Shown one piece after another: positions 41,891-56,049 of a DNA stretch of 64,000 nucleotides. Both the position numbers and the translations under genes were made by a program. How positions within the stretch are numbered: the first letter of the stretch is position 1; every line of letters starts with the position of its first letter. This DNA is from Cotesia glomerata (taxonomy: Eukaryota > Arthropoda > Insecta > Hymenoptera > Braconidae). The DNA is taken from positions 2,887,318 through 2,951,317 of the forward strand of contig NC_058163.1 of the NCBI RefSeq assembly GCF_020080835.1, given 5' to 3'. The notes under the pieces were generated by a model that searched no databases, had not been told where the DNA came from, and worked only from the letters and a program-made list of their open reading frames with translations.

Positions 41891-43680
41891 CTGATGATTT
41901 TCTTAAATCTTAAAGATATATTTAATGTAAGGATATTTATTTGCTGAGTACTTAAAACTCTTAAAATATCTGATGCAAAGATAATTTTACTTAAAGCCGT
42001 ATCTGATAATTATATGACGAAGATATTTTAAATGCATGTTAGTTGAGTAATAGTTCTTGTATATGGTTTCGAAGGATTTTAAACCGAGGATGTTTATATT
42101 ATATCACTACTTTTAGATGCATTTTAATGGATAGAGAATTTTTAGTTTTAATGAGCCATATAATAGATATTTTGTATCTGATTCATATTTTTATTACATC
42201 GTATATTTATATGATAATCTGCCAAAGTATATCAATTAGTACTTATCATCTTATATGGATTAGATACAGTATATGATTCAGAGAATTTTATTCATATATA
42301 AGTCAGATATGGTTTTAATTGTCAGATAATATCAGGTATTATTTGTAAGATAGCATCAGATATTATCAGATGATTTTGATGATCAAATAGTATCAGATGT
42401 AATTTATCAGATACTGTTAACCAGATAATATCAGATATGATTTTGAGGATCAAATAGTGTCAAATATTATTATATGTTATTGATCAAAAATAACTGATCA
42501 GATATAGATTGAAAAATCATATAATATCAGATATTTTTTTGATTATCATATGGTATCAGATATTGTGTTGATTATCATATGGTATCAGATATTGTTTTGA
42601 TGATCAAATCATGTCAGTTACTACTATGTATCAATTATCAGATATAGTTTGAAAAAATCACATAACATCAGATATTGATTTTATCATCTTATAGTATCAG
42701 ATATTTTGATCATCATATAGTATCAGATATTGTTTTGATAATCAAATAGTATCATATATAATTTATCAGATACTGTTTATAAGATAGTATATGATTTTTA
42801 TAGTCAAATAATGTCGAGACTATGATAGATTATTCATCAAAAATATCTGATCAGATATAGATTGAAAAATCATATACTATCAGATATTGTTTTGATAATC
42901 AAATAGTATCATACATAATTTATCAGATACTGTTTATAAGATAGTATATGATTTTTATGTTCAAATAATTTCGAGACTATTATATATTAATTATCAAAAA
43001 TATCTGATCAGATATAGATTGAAAAATCATATAATGTCAGATATTGTGTTGATCATCATATAGTATCAGATATTATTTTGATGATCAAATAATGTCAGAT
43101 ACTACTATGTATCAACTTATCAGATATAGTTTGAAAAAATGACATAACATCAGATATTGATTTTATCATCTTATAGTATCAGATATTTTTATCATCATAT
43201 TGTATCAGATATTATTTTGATGATCAAATAGTATCAGATATAATTTTATGGTCAAATAATGTCAGATATTATTATATATTATTTATCAAAAATAACTGAT
43301 CAGATATAGATTGAAAAATTATATAATATCAGATATTGTTTTGATAATCAAATAATATCAGTTATTACTGTGTATCAATTATCAGATTAACTTATCAGAT
43401 ATAGTTTGAAAAAATCACATAACTTCAGATATTGTTTTGATCATCAAATAGTATCTGATATAATTTATCTGATACTATCAGATATTGTTTCTAAGATAGT
43501 ATCAGATATGATTTTTATGGTCGAATATTGTCAGATACTATTATATATTAATTATCAGATATAGTTTGAAAAAAACCACATAACATCAGATATTGATTTG
43601 ATCATCATATATTATCAAATAAAGTTTTAACCATCATATAGTATCAGATATACCAGAAAAAGTAATCAGATATCACAAAA
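41890..43680. repeat. Degenerate TATCAGATA satellite-like array
   Basis: Across about 1.4-1.8 kb the motif TATCAGATAT recurs every 20-50 bases, alternating with TTTTGATNATCAAATAGTATC blocks and GATATAGATTGAAAAATCATA-type blocks. Higher-order repeats of about 130-250 bp can be followed (for example ATCTGATCAGATATAGATTG near 42848, 43003 and 43295). The motif is near-palindromic. No open frame runs through it. Confidence 0.8.
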
Positions 43681-45655
<1,975 letters not shown>

Positions 45656-47300
45656 TTTAATGAAAATTTATTTTGCAAATATTTGATCATTTCTTTGACA
45701 AATAAATTATGGCAAAAAAATTGATTTGTAAAAATAAAAAAAAAATGAAATCCAAACGAGCCGTTTAAAAATTTTTATAATTTTTGTATTGAAAAAAATT
45801 ATTTAAAAAAAATTTGAAAAATTACAATTAAAAAAATTATTTAAAAAATTGCACGTGGAATTTTTCAAATTTTTTCTTTTTATTTTTTTCTAAATAAATT
45901 TTTTTAATAAAAATTTTCCGATGTCAGTCAATTTAATTTTCATAAATTCTAAAATTTCTGTTATTAATGTTAGAAGTGATAATAAATGAAGATGCTTTTA
46001 ATTTTTACTTACCCAATTTTAAAGAAGTTGTAAAATTTATAATTCAAAAATTTGAATTTCTTGAGTAATCCTAAAGTTGGAAATTCTTGAGTAATCCTTA
46101 AATTGAGCACTACAAACTTAAAACACTCACAATTTACACAAATTTGACACTAAAATATGAAAATTACGTTAGCCGACATTTAAAAATTTTTAGAATTTTT
46201 TTTTATTGAAAAAATTATGACAAAAAAATTTAAAAAAAAATTTCACTTGTAAAAAACTTCAAAAACTATAAGTGCAATTTTTTAAAAATATTTTTTAGTT
46301 CTAATTTAATAAATTAACCAAAATCAAAAAATCAAAAAACTCGGCTAACTTTATTAATATAAAATAAAGTTAGCCGACAGTTAAAAATTAAAAAAATTTT
46401 TTTATTGAAAAAATGACTACAAAAAAAAAAAAAAAAATTTGTCATCTGTTAAAAACTTGAAAAACTGTAAGTGCAATTTTTTAAAAATATTTTTTTGTTC
46501 TAATTTAATTATTAAAAAAAAATCAAAAAATTAAAAACGTCGGCTAACTTTAATATCATCACTAAAAATATATATTTAAAAATAACAATAAAAAAATTAA
46601 AATCACCCAATTTTAACATTGATAAATACACCTAAATAATATAATAAAACTCACACAACATTAACACTAATAATTATACAATTTTAATACTGTAAATTTA
46701 AAAAAATTAACTCTTAAAAAATATCACACACAATATTCACTAAAAATACATGACATTAAAGTTAGCAGTCACTAGAGAATTTTTTAATTTTTTTGAACAA
46801 AGAAATTTGCTCGAAAAAATTATTTTTAAAAAATTGCATTTTTAATTTTTTAAAATTTCTACATGTCAATTTTTTTTTTTTATTTTTTTGCCATAATTTA
46901 TGTGTTAAAAAAAATTCTAAAAATTATTAAATATATGCTAAATTAATTTTAATTAAAAATACACACAATATTGACACTAAAAATTCACTTAATTTTTACA
47001 CCATAAATTACGAAGTGAACACCATAAAATACATACACAATATTATTAACACTAAAAATTTATATAATTTCAACACTAAAGTAACACTTAATACATAAAC
47101 TACCACTTTATCATTAAAGTTAGCACTTGAACAATTTTTGATTATAATTGACAAATATTTGTGTTCCAAAAAATTATTTTTAAAAAATTGCAATGATGTT
47201 TTTTTTTTTTAATTTCTACACGTCAATTTTTTTTTTTATTTTTTTGCCATAATTGTTAATAAAAATTCTAAAATACCTCCCAAATTAATTTTCATATTAC
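45656..47300. repeat. Cluster of family E and E2 fold-back MITEs
   Basis: E copies at about 46155-46340 and 46363-46559 (GTTAGCCGACATTT / CGTCGGCTAACTTT). E2 copies, with GTTAGCAGTCACT-type ends, at about 46748-46960 and 47113-47300. A related one spans about 45655-45950. E2 also occurs near 13270-13490. Between them lie A/T-rich spacers with ACACAATATT repeats. Confidence 0.6.
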
Positions 47301-48079
47301 AACTTGAAAATACACAAAAATAAAATAGTAACAATTAAATTAATATGGCTGCGAATATTAAAAATGAGTAATCTATTATAAATATAAAATTCCCCACTTA
47401 AAAACAGGAAAAAATTAAATCATAATTTAAAAATTTAATATGTTCAAAATAATTTTTAAAAATATTCCGTCAAAAATTACAAAATTATCTTTTAATCTGT
47501 TATTTTTTAAGTTGAACATAAAGTAAAAAAAAAAAACGTCCGCCATTTTCACTCTAACTGAAAATTTTATTTATTTAGACACTTGACCCTATCACAACCC
47601 TCTTACTTGCTAATTTATAATTATTTTCATTTCTTTTCTTAAATTACTGACAAAAAACTTCAGATCGCGGAATTGAGCAACAACAAATTTATTATTTCAA
47701 CAGAATTTTACTAGAGCGCGACTTTCAATGCGATACATCATCATGAGTCGGCAGTAAAGTAACCATCTTTGTCTCCTTTCTCCCACTTCTCCCACCACTG
47801 CCGCGCTTTCCGTTACTAGATGCGCGCGCATCATTTTATTGGCGTGAAATTTGAAATTTTATTGGCGCGAAATTTGAAATTTTATTTTTTAAATTGTAAT
47901 TTTTTTTTTATAATAATTTTAATAATTTAATCACAAAATTAATTACACAATAATTAAAAATTAATTACAATTTTTTTAATAAAAATAATTTTTAAAAATG
48001 GATAAATTTTTACTGATTGAAATAATTATATTAATAAAGTTTGTAAAAGCTGTATTTAAAGAAAATAAATTATTATTAA

Positions 48080-48540
48080 GGAAAATTAAATTAGCCGACA
48101 TTCGAAAATTTTTATAATTTTTATTCTATTGAAAAATATTTTTTTAAAAATTAAAACAAAATTTTTCACATTTAAAAAATTTCTAAAATTACACGTGGAA
48201 TTTTTAAAAAATAGTTTTTTAGTTATAATTTTTAATTAATAAAAAAAAATCAAAAATTTTTGTGTCCGCTAACTTAATTTTCATTTATTATTAATAATAA
48301 ATTAATAATTTAATATATTAATAAAGTTAGCCGACATTTTTGATTTTTTAATTTTGGTTAATTTATTAAACTAGAACTAAAAAATATTTTTAAAAAATTG
48401 CACTTATCGTTTTTGAAGTTTTTTTAAGTTTTTTCAATACAAAAAAAATTATTACAAAAAAGAATTTTTAAAATGTGACTTGTAAGAAACTTCAAAAACT
48501 GTAAGTAGAATTTTTTAAAAATATTTTTTTGTTTTAAATT
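48080..48540. repeat. Two family E MITEs, the second incomplete
   Basis: First copy 48080-48283 with ends AAATTAGCCGACATTC and GTCCGCTAACTTAATTTTCA. The second starts AAAGTTAGCCGACATTTTTG near 48324 and continues to about 48540 without a clear inverse end. Confidence 0.6.
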
Positions 48541-48851
48541 AATATGAATTTTTAGCGGAAAAGGTTGATTTTTTTATTAATTAAAATTTATCTACAAGAT
48601 AGGTAACATTAACAAAATTTTATGAAATTATTGTCGAGACAAAAGAAATGATGGTATATAAAATTAAATATATATATTTTACAAAAAAGTCTGCAGTAAA
48701 GTAACCATCTTTGTCTCGTTTGTTGAGTTTTTCCCACAGATGCGCGCGCATCTCATATGGTATTTGCGCGAAATTTGAAATTTTATTTTTTAAATTAAAT
48801 TATTTTTTTTTTTTATAATAATAATTTAAGCACAAAATTAACTAGACAATA

Positions 48852-49765
48852 AGGTAAAAGCCTCAATTATTGACACTATAAGAGACAAAGTTATGATTTC
48901 ATTTTTTTTAAGCAATTAAATATCAATATCGTTGAATTTTGTTTGTGGTAATGTCTCAAGTAATGTTTTTACTAATCAATTTCTTTGTTTAAAATGATAA
49001 TCAGTGATATTTACTAATTAATTTTAAATAATTAAATAGATTATCCAGATACACCAATTATTGACAGATTAAAAAACTGATTGATCTAATTATTGACATA
49101 CCTTAGCCCCAATTATTGACACCTATACTGCGCATGCGTCGAATCATCTGCTTATTCTTATTTATCGAAACTTATTATTAAGTAATCAATATTATTAAAG
49201 TTGATTAATAATAATTTCCATAAATGATTAATTACTTTTAAAAATATCAAAATTAATTTAAAAATAATTTATTGAATCAGAAGAGTTCAAACTCTTACAG
49301 TAAATTTTTTAGGTTAAAGTAAAAAAAAGGCGTGATAGCGCTGTCGATTGGCTGTCAATATGAGATTCAACTTAAAAATTATCAACTAGTTATTGACACC
49401 CATTATTTAAATATTTTAAAGGAAACAATTAATTTCGATGATTCAATTTTATAAATTTTTCATATATTGTTAATTAAAAAAAAAGATCATATAATTAGAT
49501 GAAGAAATTAATTTAAACAGCATTTTAAAAAAATACTTTTCTAATCAAAGTTGATAAGCTAATAAAGCTGATATTGCTTTTTTTTTTTTTTTTTTAATAA
49601 TTAATATTTAATATTTTGAGTAGTAATTTTTTTCAATTTTTTAATTAATTAGAATTTAATAAAAATTTATATGATAGTGATTCTTATTACAGATAATTAA
49701 ATATATTTAAAAATAATTTAGGGCGTCAATATTTAGACCCTTGTCAATAATTGGGGCTTTTACCT
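48852..49765. mobile_element. 0.9-kb TIR element with TA target duplication
   Basis: Termini AGGTAAAAGCCTCAATTATT (48852) and inverse of AGGTAAAAGCCCCAATTATT (49765), flanked by TA on both sides. The sister copies of the surrounding DNA at about 47958 and 50667 read ACACAATAATTAAAAATTAA without the element, which is the empty site. No transposase frame is present, so it is non-autonomous. The ends resemble those of the 36910 element. Confidence 0.85.
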
Positions 49766-50049
49766 TAATTAAAAATTATTTATAATTTAAAAAAAAACTG
49801 GTTAAATTTTTATTGATTGAAATAATTGACGCGCGTAATTTAAATTTATACTGTAGTTAAAAAAATAAACAATCAGATGGCGCTGAGAAACGTACAAAAT
49901 ATATGAAAAAAATTTATTACTGACAGAAAAGTATACTTTATTGAGCACAAGAACTGTATTGTGTTTTATTTTGCCATCTTTGAGTTGTAATGAATTGCTT
50001 TTCGTGAAAGTGTGTGTTAATATTGACATAAATTGATATTGAAATAAAA

Positions 50050-50505
50050 ATGGAGATAAGTGACAGTGAGAATAGCGATAATGAGCCAATGACACCGCCG
50101 GAGCTGTCAAAAGAGACTGAAGAGTCTGCGGAAGTTGCGGAAGTTGATCCTGGACAACATACCATCCCCGAGTACTCCAGGGAAAAATATTTCAGGGCGT
50201 ACGACGTCTTCAAGGAATGGCAGCTGAAGCACGATCATGATAAAGTGACAGAAGCTGTCATGCTGGAGTACTTCGAGATTTTAAATGAAACCAAGAAACC
50301 CTCGACCCTCTGGAGTCAGTACTCTATGCTCAAGAGCACGTTTAACCTCAAAGAGGACCTGGACATTTCTCAGTTCAAGAAACTACGCGCTTATTTAAAG
50401 AAACAGGGCACCGGGTTCAAAAATGCTAAGTCTAAAGTACTCTCTGCTGCTAATATTCATGATTTTTTGATCAAGGCTTCAGATTATGAATATTTAGCGG
50501 AAAAG
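50050..50505 (+). CDS. Tyrosine recombinase exon 1 (N-terminal/core-binding domain)
   Basis: The ATG at 50050 follows AAATAAAA and is the first in this frame after stops in the A/T-rich leader. It encodes 152 residues. If the intron is not removed the frame ends after four more residues (VDFFK-stop at 50523), giving a short DNA-binding-only protein. Confidence 0.85.
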
Positions 50506-53487
50506 GTTGATTTTTTTAAATAAAATTTATTTTTAAGATATATTTAATTATTTTAATCATTTTTAGCACATAAATTTTATTGGCGCGAAATTTGAAATTT
50601 TATTTTTTAAATTGTAATTTTTTTTTTTTTACAATAATTTTAATAATTTAATCACAAAATTAATTACACAATAATTAAAAATTAATTAAAATTTTTTTAA
50701 TAAAAATAATTTTATAAAATGGTTAAATTTTTGTTGGTTGAAATAATTGTATTAAAGTTAGTCGACATTTTTGATTTTTTTATTTTTCTTTTATTAAATT
50801 AGAACTAAAAAATATTTTTTCAAAAATGAACTTACAGTTATTCAAATTTGAAAAAAATAAAATTTTTTTGTAACGATTTTTTCAATAAAACAAATTCTAA
50901 AAATTTTTAAATATCGGCTAACTTAATTTTCATAAAAAATTGATATTTAGAAATTAAAAAAAAAAAAAAATGCAATTTTTCAAAAATAATTTTTTTTTAA
51001 CAAATTTGATTGTTAAATAATATTAAAAAAAAAATTTTCTTTGAGTATTGTGTAAAAAAATTTATATTTTTAAATTGATAGAAATTTAATGATTTTTCAA
51101 TTTTTCTATAGAGAAATTTTTTAGAATTGTTTTTTTTTATGATACTGAAGTTTTTAAAATTTTTACAAAAAATTAATTTTAGGTAAAAAATGCTTTAAAA
51201 AATTAAAAAAAATTTTTTAAAACTGTCTAGAATTTTTTAAATTACTTTTAAAAATTTTTTTAGGTCGAACAAAATTTTTGGAACCTTAAAAAAAGAGTTT
51301 GGAATCATTTCTAAGCTTCTAGAATGTTGAGATTAATGTTTTTAAGGTTCTAGAATCTTTAAAAGCATTTTAATAATACTTTTAGAGATTTTAAAAGTGT
51401 TTTAGGTTCAACTAAGATTTTAGAATCTTGAAAAAAGAAATTTTAACCATTTGTGAGCTTCTAGAATGTTTAGGTTGATAGAAATGGATATTTTTAGGGT
51501 TCTAGAATGTTTGAAAGTATTCCAATTCTACTTCTAAAAATTTCTTTATTTTTATAACACTTAAATTAGCATACACCTAACAATTTTTTTAGTTTTTTTG
51601 AAAGATAAACTAGGTTCAATAAAATTATTTTAAAAAATTGCATTTATATTTTTTTAGAGCTTCTGAAGATAGAATTTTTTGAAAATTTTTCTTGTTATAC
51701 TAATAGAAAGATTTGTTCAATTTAATAAGCTTTAACTGTTAATAAATGATTTCTTAACATCATAAGATTTAATAAATATTTATTAACAGTTAATAAATTA
51801 TTTATTAAATATGTTAATAAATATTTGTTAACAGTTAACAAATATTTATTAACAGTTAATAAGTAATTTATTAAGAACAATTTATTAACTTTTAAATATT
51901 TATTAATGGTTAATGAATATTTTTTAACTGTTAACAAATATTTATTTAAAATAAAAAGCAGAAATAGCAATTTTTTTCATACTTTTTATAGCCCTTAGCT
52001 GGAATATATGATAATAATTCAATTCACTAAATAAATTAACCTTTTTAATATTTAAAAATATGAAAGATAATTATGAGCTGTGATAAAATTTGGTATTTTA
52101 CAATAAACGTTATTATAATGTTATATAATAAATACAAATAATTTATAAAGATGATTTTTGTTTATACGCAATCTTCATATCATATGAAATTGCAAGCAAA
52201 ACAAATTCACTCAACAAAATATTTATTAACTGTTAATAAATATTTGTTAACTATTAATAAATATTTATTAACTATTAATAAATGTACTTTCCTCCCAAAT
52301 AAATATTTATTAAATGTTAAAAAATATTTATTAAAATTTAATAAATTAAATAATTGTCTCCAAATAAATTAAATTATTAATAGTTAATTAATCCTTTTAT
52401 CAGTGTATAATTTGTTAAAAAAATTTTTTTTAATTATCAGATGTCTCAATTTTTGTACAATTTATTTTTTTCAATTTTCTTACACAGAAATTTTAAAAAA
52501 TATTTTCTTCAATTTTTGAATTAAAAAAAATATTATTTTTTATTAAATAATAATCATAAATACTAATTCTAAAATAATTTTCAGGTAATAATGATCTTCG
52601 GTGTTGTCGGAGCCTGCAGAAAATCTGAAATAGTCGACCTGACATTATCAAACATTCTAGACACAAGAACAAGCCTTGTTGTAACAATCCAAGCAACTCC
52701 TAGACGCCAGATGAGAAAGTTCACCATCGACGGCGACCTCTATAACGTAGTAAAAAAATACATGAACCTCAGACCGGAGCACGCGAAGATAAACCGGCTG
52801 CTTCTGAACTACCAAAAGGGTAAATGTACGCAGCAGCCAATTGGAATCAACAAAGTCGGCGGGATTCCTCGAAGGATCGCGTCTTTCTTGGAGCTTCCGG
52901 AGGCAGACAAGTACACGGGACACTGTTTCCGTCGAACTTCAACAGAATTGTTGTCCCAGTCTGGAGCAAACGTTGTGCATGTAATCGCCGGGTGGAAGGC
53001 TAACAAGAGTTCTGGAAAAACTGATAATTCTCTGCAGTTTTACAGCCAAATGGAGGCTAGTAATATCTTGAAGACTTGCATGTCTGACGTTCAGCAACCT
53101 CAGAGCCATCCTTCGACCCAGATTATCATCAATCAGATCCCGATTAACCAACAAGTCGGTGGTCGTCAATTCCAGGTTAATCAGGGACAGATTATTACTA
53201 CTCCAAAAAGGCTTTATACTAGCCTTGGGCAGCTAATTAATAATGCTGGACAGCTGAATAATAGTCAAGGGCAGCAGGTTGATAATTCTGGACAGGCTGA
53301 TGGGAATTCTAGTCAAGGACATTTGGATGACAATCAACAGATTGATAGTGGTCAGCAGTTGACTGGTCAGCTTCACCGAGTTCAGGTTAATAAACAAATA
53401 AATGTGGTGCAAAAACCCAAGACTGCTGTTGATAATCAACAATCTGAAGCTCCGTCTCAGGTAATTTTTGAGTTTGTTAATTATTAG
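50050..53487 (+). CDS. Crypton-like tyrosine recombinase, two exons (50050-50505, 52585-53487)
   Basis: Exon 1 ends GAAAAG|GTTGAT and exon 2 begins TTTTCAG|GTAATA. Both junctions are phase 0 and the product is 452 aa. Residues 1-40 are acidic. About 45-152 form the alpha-helical core-binding domain (IPEYSREKYFRAYDVFKEW). The catalytic domain has box I Arg (GACRKSEIVDLTL), a strand with MRKFTI, box II HxxR (TGHCFRRTSTELL), the HVIAGWK segment, and the nucleophile Tyr (SLQFYSQM). All expected catalytic positions seem present. The C-terminal 110 residues are Gln/Asn-rich (LINNAGQLNNSQGQQVDNSG). Such enzymes cut and rejoin DNA through a 3'-phosphotyrosine. It may be an intact Crypton or a host gene derived from one. 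Its coding GC is well above the flanks. Confidence 0.85.
51260..51560. repeat. Family F repeat (TTCTAGAATGTTTxxGxTTGATAG)
   Basis: Repeats of GAGCTTCTAGAATGTT, GGTTCTAGAATGTTT and GGAATCATTT-type segments. Related sequence is found at 53660-53830 and 62606-63085. Confidence 0.55.
51698..52405. mobile_element. MITE family B, copy 3
   Basis: Ends TACTAATAGAAAGATTTGTT and AATCCTTTTATCAGTG with TA flanks. The interior shows TTAACAGTTAATAAATATTT arrays at both sides and the unique middle found inverted in copy 2 (for example TCTTCATATCATATGAAATT). At 0.7 kb it is probably the closest to the un-nested form of the family. Confidence 0.75.
52585..53487 (+). CDS. Tyrosine recombinase exon 2 (catalytic domain and Gln-rich tail)
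   Basis: Encodes VIMIFGVVGACRKSEIVDLT to the stop at 53485. The catalytic motifs HCFR and LQFYSQ are within the first 160 residues. The tail, beginning near TQIIINQIPINQQVGGRQ, is repetitive in Gly-Gln-Leu/Asn and ends IFEFVNY. Confidence 0.9.
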   Translation, partial: VIMIFGVVGACRKSEIVDLTLSNILDTRTSLVVTIQATPRRQMRKFTIDGDLYNVVKKYMNLRPEHAKINRLLLNYQKGKCTQQPIGINKVGGIPRRIASFLELPEADKYTGHCFRRTSTELLSQSGANVVHVIAGWKANKSSGKTDNSLQFYSQMEASNILKTCMSDVQQPQSHPSTQIIINQIPINQQVGGRQFQVNQGQIITTPKRLYTSLGQLINNAGQLNNSQGQQVDNSGQADGNSSQGHLDDNQQIDSGQQLTGQLHRVQVNKQINVVQKPKTAVDNQQSEAPSQVIFEFVNY

Positions 53488-54620
53488 ACATAAGGATTTT
53501 TTAGAAAATTTATTAAACTATTAATTGCAAATCAAACTAAAAAAAATAATTTTGAAGTTTGAGAAAAGAGTAATTGATAAAAGAAATTTTGTTGGAAAAA
53601 AATTCGGGTCGCTTTTTAGGATATCTTTTTTAATTCCTCGATTTTTATTTCACTGGAGAATAAGTTAAGAATTAATTTAGAGCTTATAGAATGTTCAGGT
53701 AGGTAGATATTGGTGTTTTTGAAGTTCTAGAATGTTCTAACAATGGTTCTGGAGGTTTTCAGGATGCTTAGAGAGTGGCACTAAAGTTTCGGAAACCTCG
53801 AAGAAATTTTTAAACTAGGAAATCGAGCGCACTTTGCGCTTTGCTCATATCTTAAAAGATGTCAATAACTAAGAAATGGCGTTGTATTTTGTCTACTAAT
53901 GATATTTTGAACGATATAAGCTCATCCTGATGTTACGCTCATCGAGACGTTTCATTTGAGTACCCACATCAATTTTTCCTATATTTACATGTATTATATA
54001 TATGTAAATATGAAAAATATATCAAAAATGCATGTGGGTACTCAAATGAAAGCTCTTGATTAGTGTAACTCTAGGATGAGCTTATATCGTTAAAAATATC
54101 ATCAGTAGACAAAATATAAAGTTATTTCTTAGTAATTGACATTTTTTCAAATATAAGCTCATCCCGATGTTACACTCATCAAAACCTTTCATTTAAGTAC
54201 CCACATAATTTTTTCATATATTTATATATATTATGTATAAGCTCATCCTGATGTCAAGCTCATCGAGACGTTTGTTTATTTTATTATATTTATGTACTTA
54301 TTTATTTTCTATAACATAGTTATTTCTTCTTATTAATATATTAATTTATTTTTTGATATTCACAAATAAGCGTTAAATCGTTAAATGATACGTAAAAAAT
54401 AATCATATATTGTTTCCCACTTTATGCGGATTTTTAAAAGCGCGCCATAACTTAGCGGGTTTCTCTTTCCTTGTTTATTTTTCAAGCCTACTCTAACAAT
54501 ATTTGGCGCTTCTTTTAAGAGTTACCTTGATGCAAATGTGGCGCCATCCTAATTTAATACATTTTGACGGACACTTTTTCATATACACAGATGATTCTCC
54601 TTACCTCTACCCTCCATAAG
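53488..54620. other. Spacer with Helitron A fragment
   Basis: After the recombinase stop comes a family F fragment (53660-53830), then two palindromic Helitron modules without ends (53846-54275), then 300 bases of unique sequence. No gene seen. AATAAG-like sequences exist near 53665, but no convincing poly(A) signal. Confidence 0.5.
53846..54275 (+). mobile_element. Helitron fragment, copy A7 (modules only)
   Basis: The module motifs ATATAAGCTCATCCTGATGT and GTGGGTACTCAAATGAAAG are present, but both termini are lost. The second module stops after the left arm. Confidence 0.7.
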
Positions 54621-54666
54621 TAGAGTGTACGGTGTGGCGACGGGTCGCCACGCTATACTGAGGTAT

Positions 54667-54668
54667 AC

Positions 54669-54753
<85 letters not shown>
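54667..54753. repeat. (TA)n microsatellite in the Helitron 5' region
   Basis: About 85 bp of TA. The sister element has only TATATATATA here (about 57608), so the tract grew in this copy. Confidence 0.9.
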
Positions 54754-54757
<4 letters not shown>

Positions 54758-55133
54758 ATATGTAGTAGAGTGTACGGTGTGGCTTCTCACTCAGTTCGAC
54801 GTTGTTGTTTACTACGGTACACATAACCTGCGTTTTATTTAATTTTGATGTGAAACATTTTTATTTTAATTTTTGACAATAAAATATGTGTGATAGTGAT
54901 AACTCAGAAGATCAAAGTGATCAACCTTGTGCAAAGAAAGTGAAACTACACTATGGCATACTACCAAGTCATCAGTAAGTAGATCGTATTTTTCAAGTGT
55001 CCATAAATGTAATTATTATATTTTTATATTTAATTAATTATATTCATATTAATCATATTAGTAATTATATAAATTATATTAAGATTAATAATTATATAAA
55101 TTATATTAATATTATCTTCAATTAATTATTTTT

Positions 55134-56049
<916 letters not shown>

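Larger units (their letters stand above)
47301..50049 (+). other. Repeated 5' flank of the tyrosine recombinase gene
   Basis: Two similar blocks start AGTAAAGTAACCATCTTTGT at 47754 and 48694, and continue through GATGCGCGCGCATC and GCGCGAAATTTGAAATTTTA to TTAATCACAAAATTAA and TAAATTTTTACTGATTGAAA. Block 1 then runs into family E MITEs (48080-48283 and from 48317). Block 2 contains the TA-flanked element 48852-49765 and continues into the gene. At 48552-48585 a short TTAGCGGAAAAGGTTGATTT copy of the exon 1 end and donor is left over. Confidence 0.65.
50506..52584 (+). other. Intron of the recombinase gene
   Basis: 2.1 kb. It contains a third copy of the flank repeat (about 50577-50750), a family E MITE (about 50750-50933), a family F stretch of TTCTAGAATGTTT repeats (51260-51560) and the family B element 51698-52405. 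The donor GTTGAT is unusual, so splicing efficiency may be low. Confidence 0.7.

Noticed and set aside
42043..42276. 77-codon frame downstream of CELF
   Set aside because: No family signature; its 3' half enters the TATCAGATA array.
41890..43680. CRISPR-like array
   Set aside because: Repeats are degenerate, variable in spacing, without unique spacers, and the context is a eukaryotic genome.
52151..52372. 73-codon frame with repeated KYLLTVNKYLLT
   Set aside because: Translation of the TTAACTGTTAATAAATATTT repeats of MITE family B. The same applies to 29102-29323 and 51722-51970.
52493..53442. Several minus-strand frames of 60-88 codons
   Set aside because: Antisense shadows of the tyrosine recombinase exon 2, which has recognisable catalytic motifs on the plus strand.
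50050..53487. Recombinase as a bracovirus/nudivirus integrase or VLF-1
   Set aside because: The motif spacing, intron and N-terminal helical domain fit Crypton-like cellular recombinases better, and no neighbouring viral genes or viral excision motifs are seen. A profile search would settle it.
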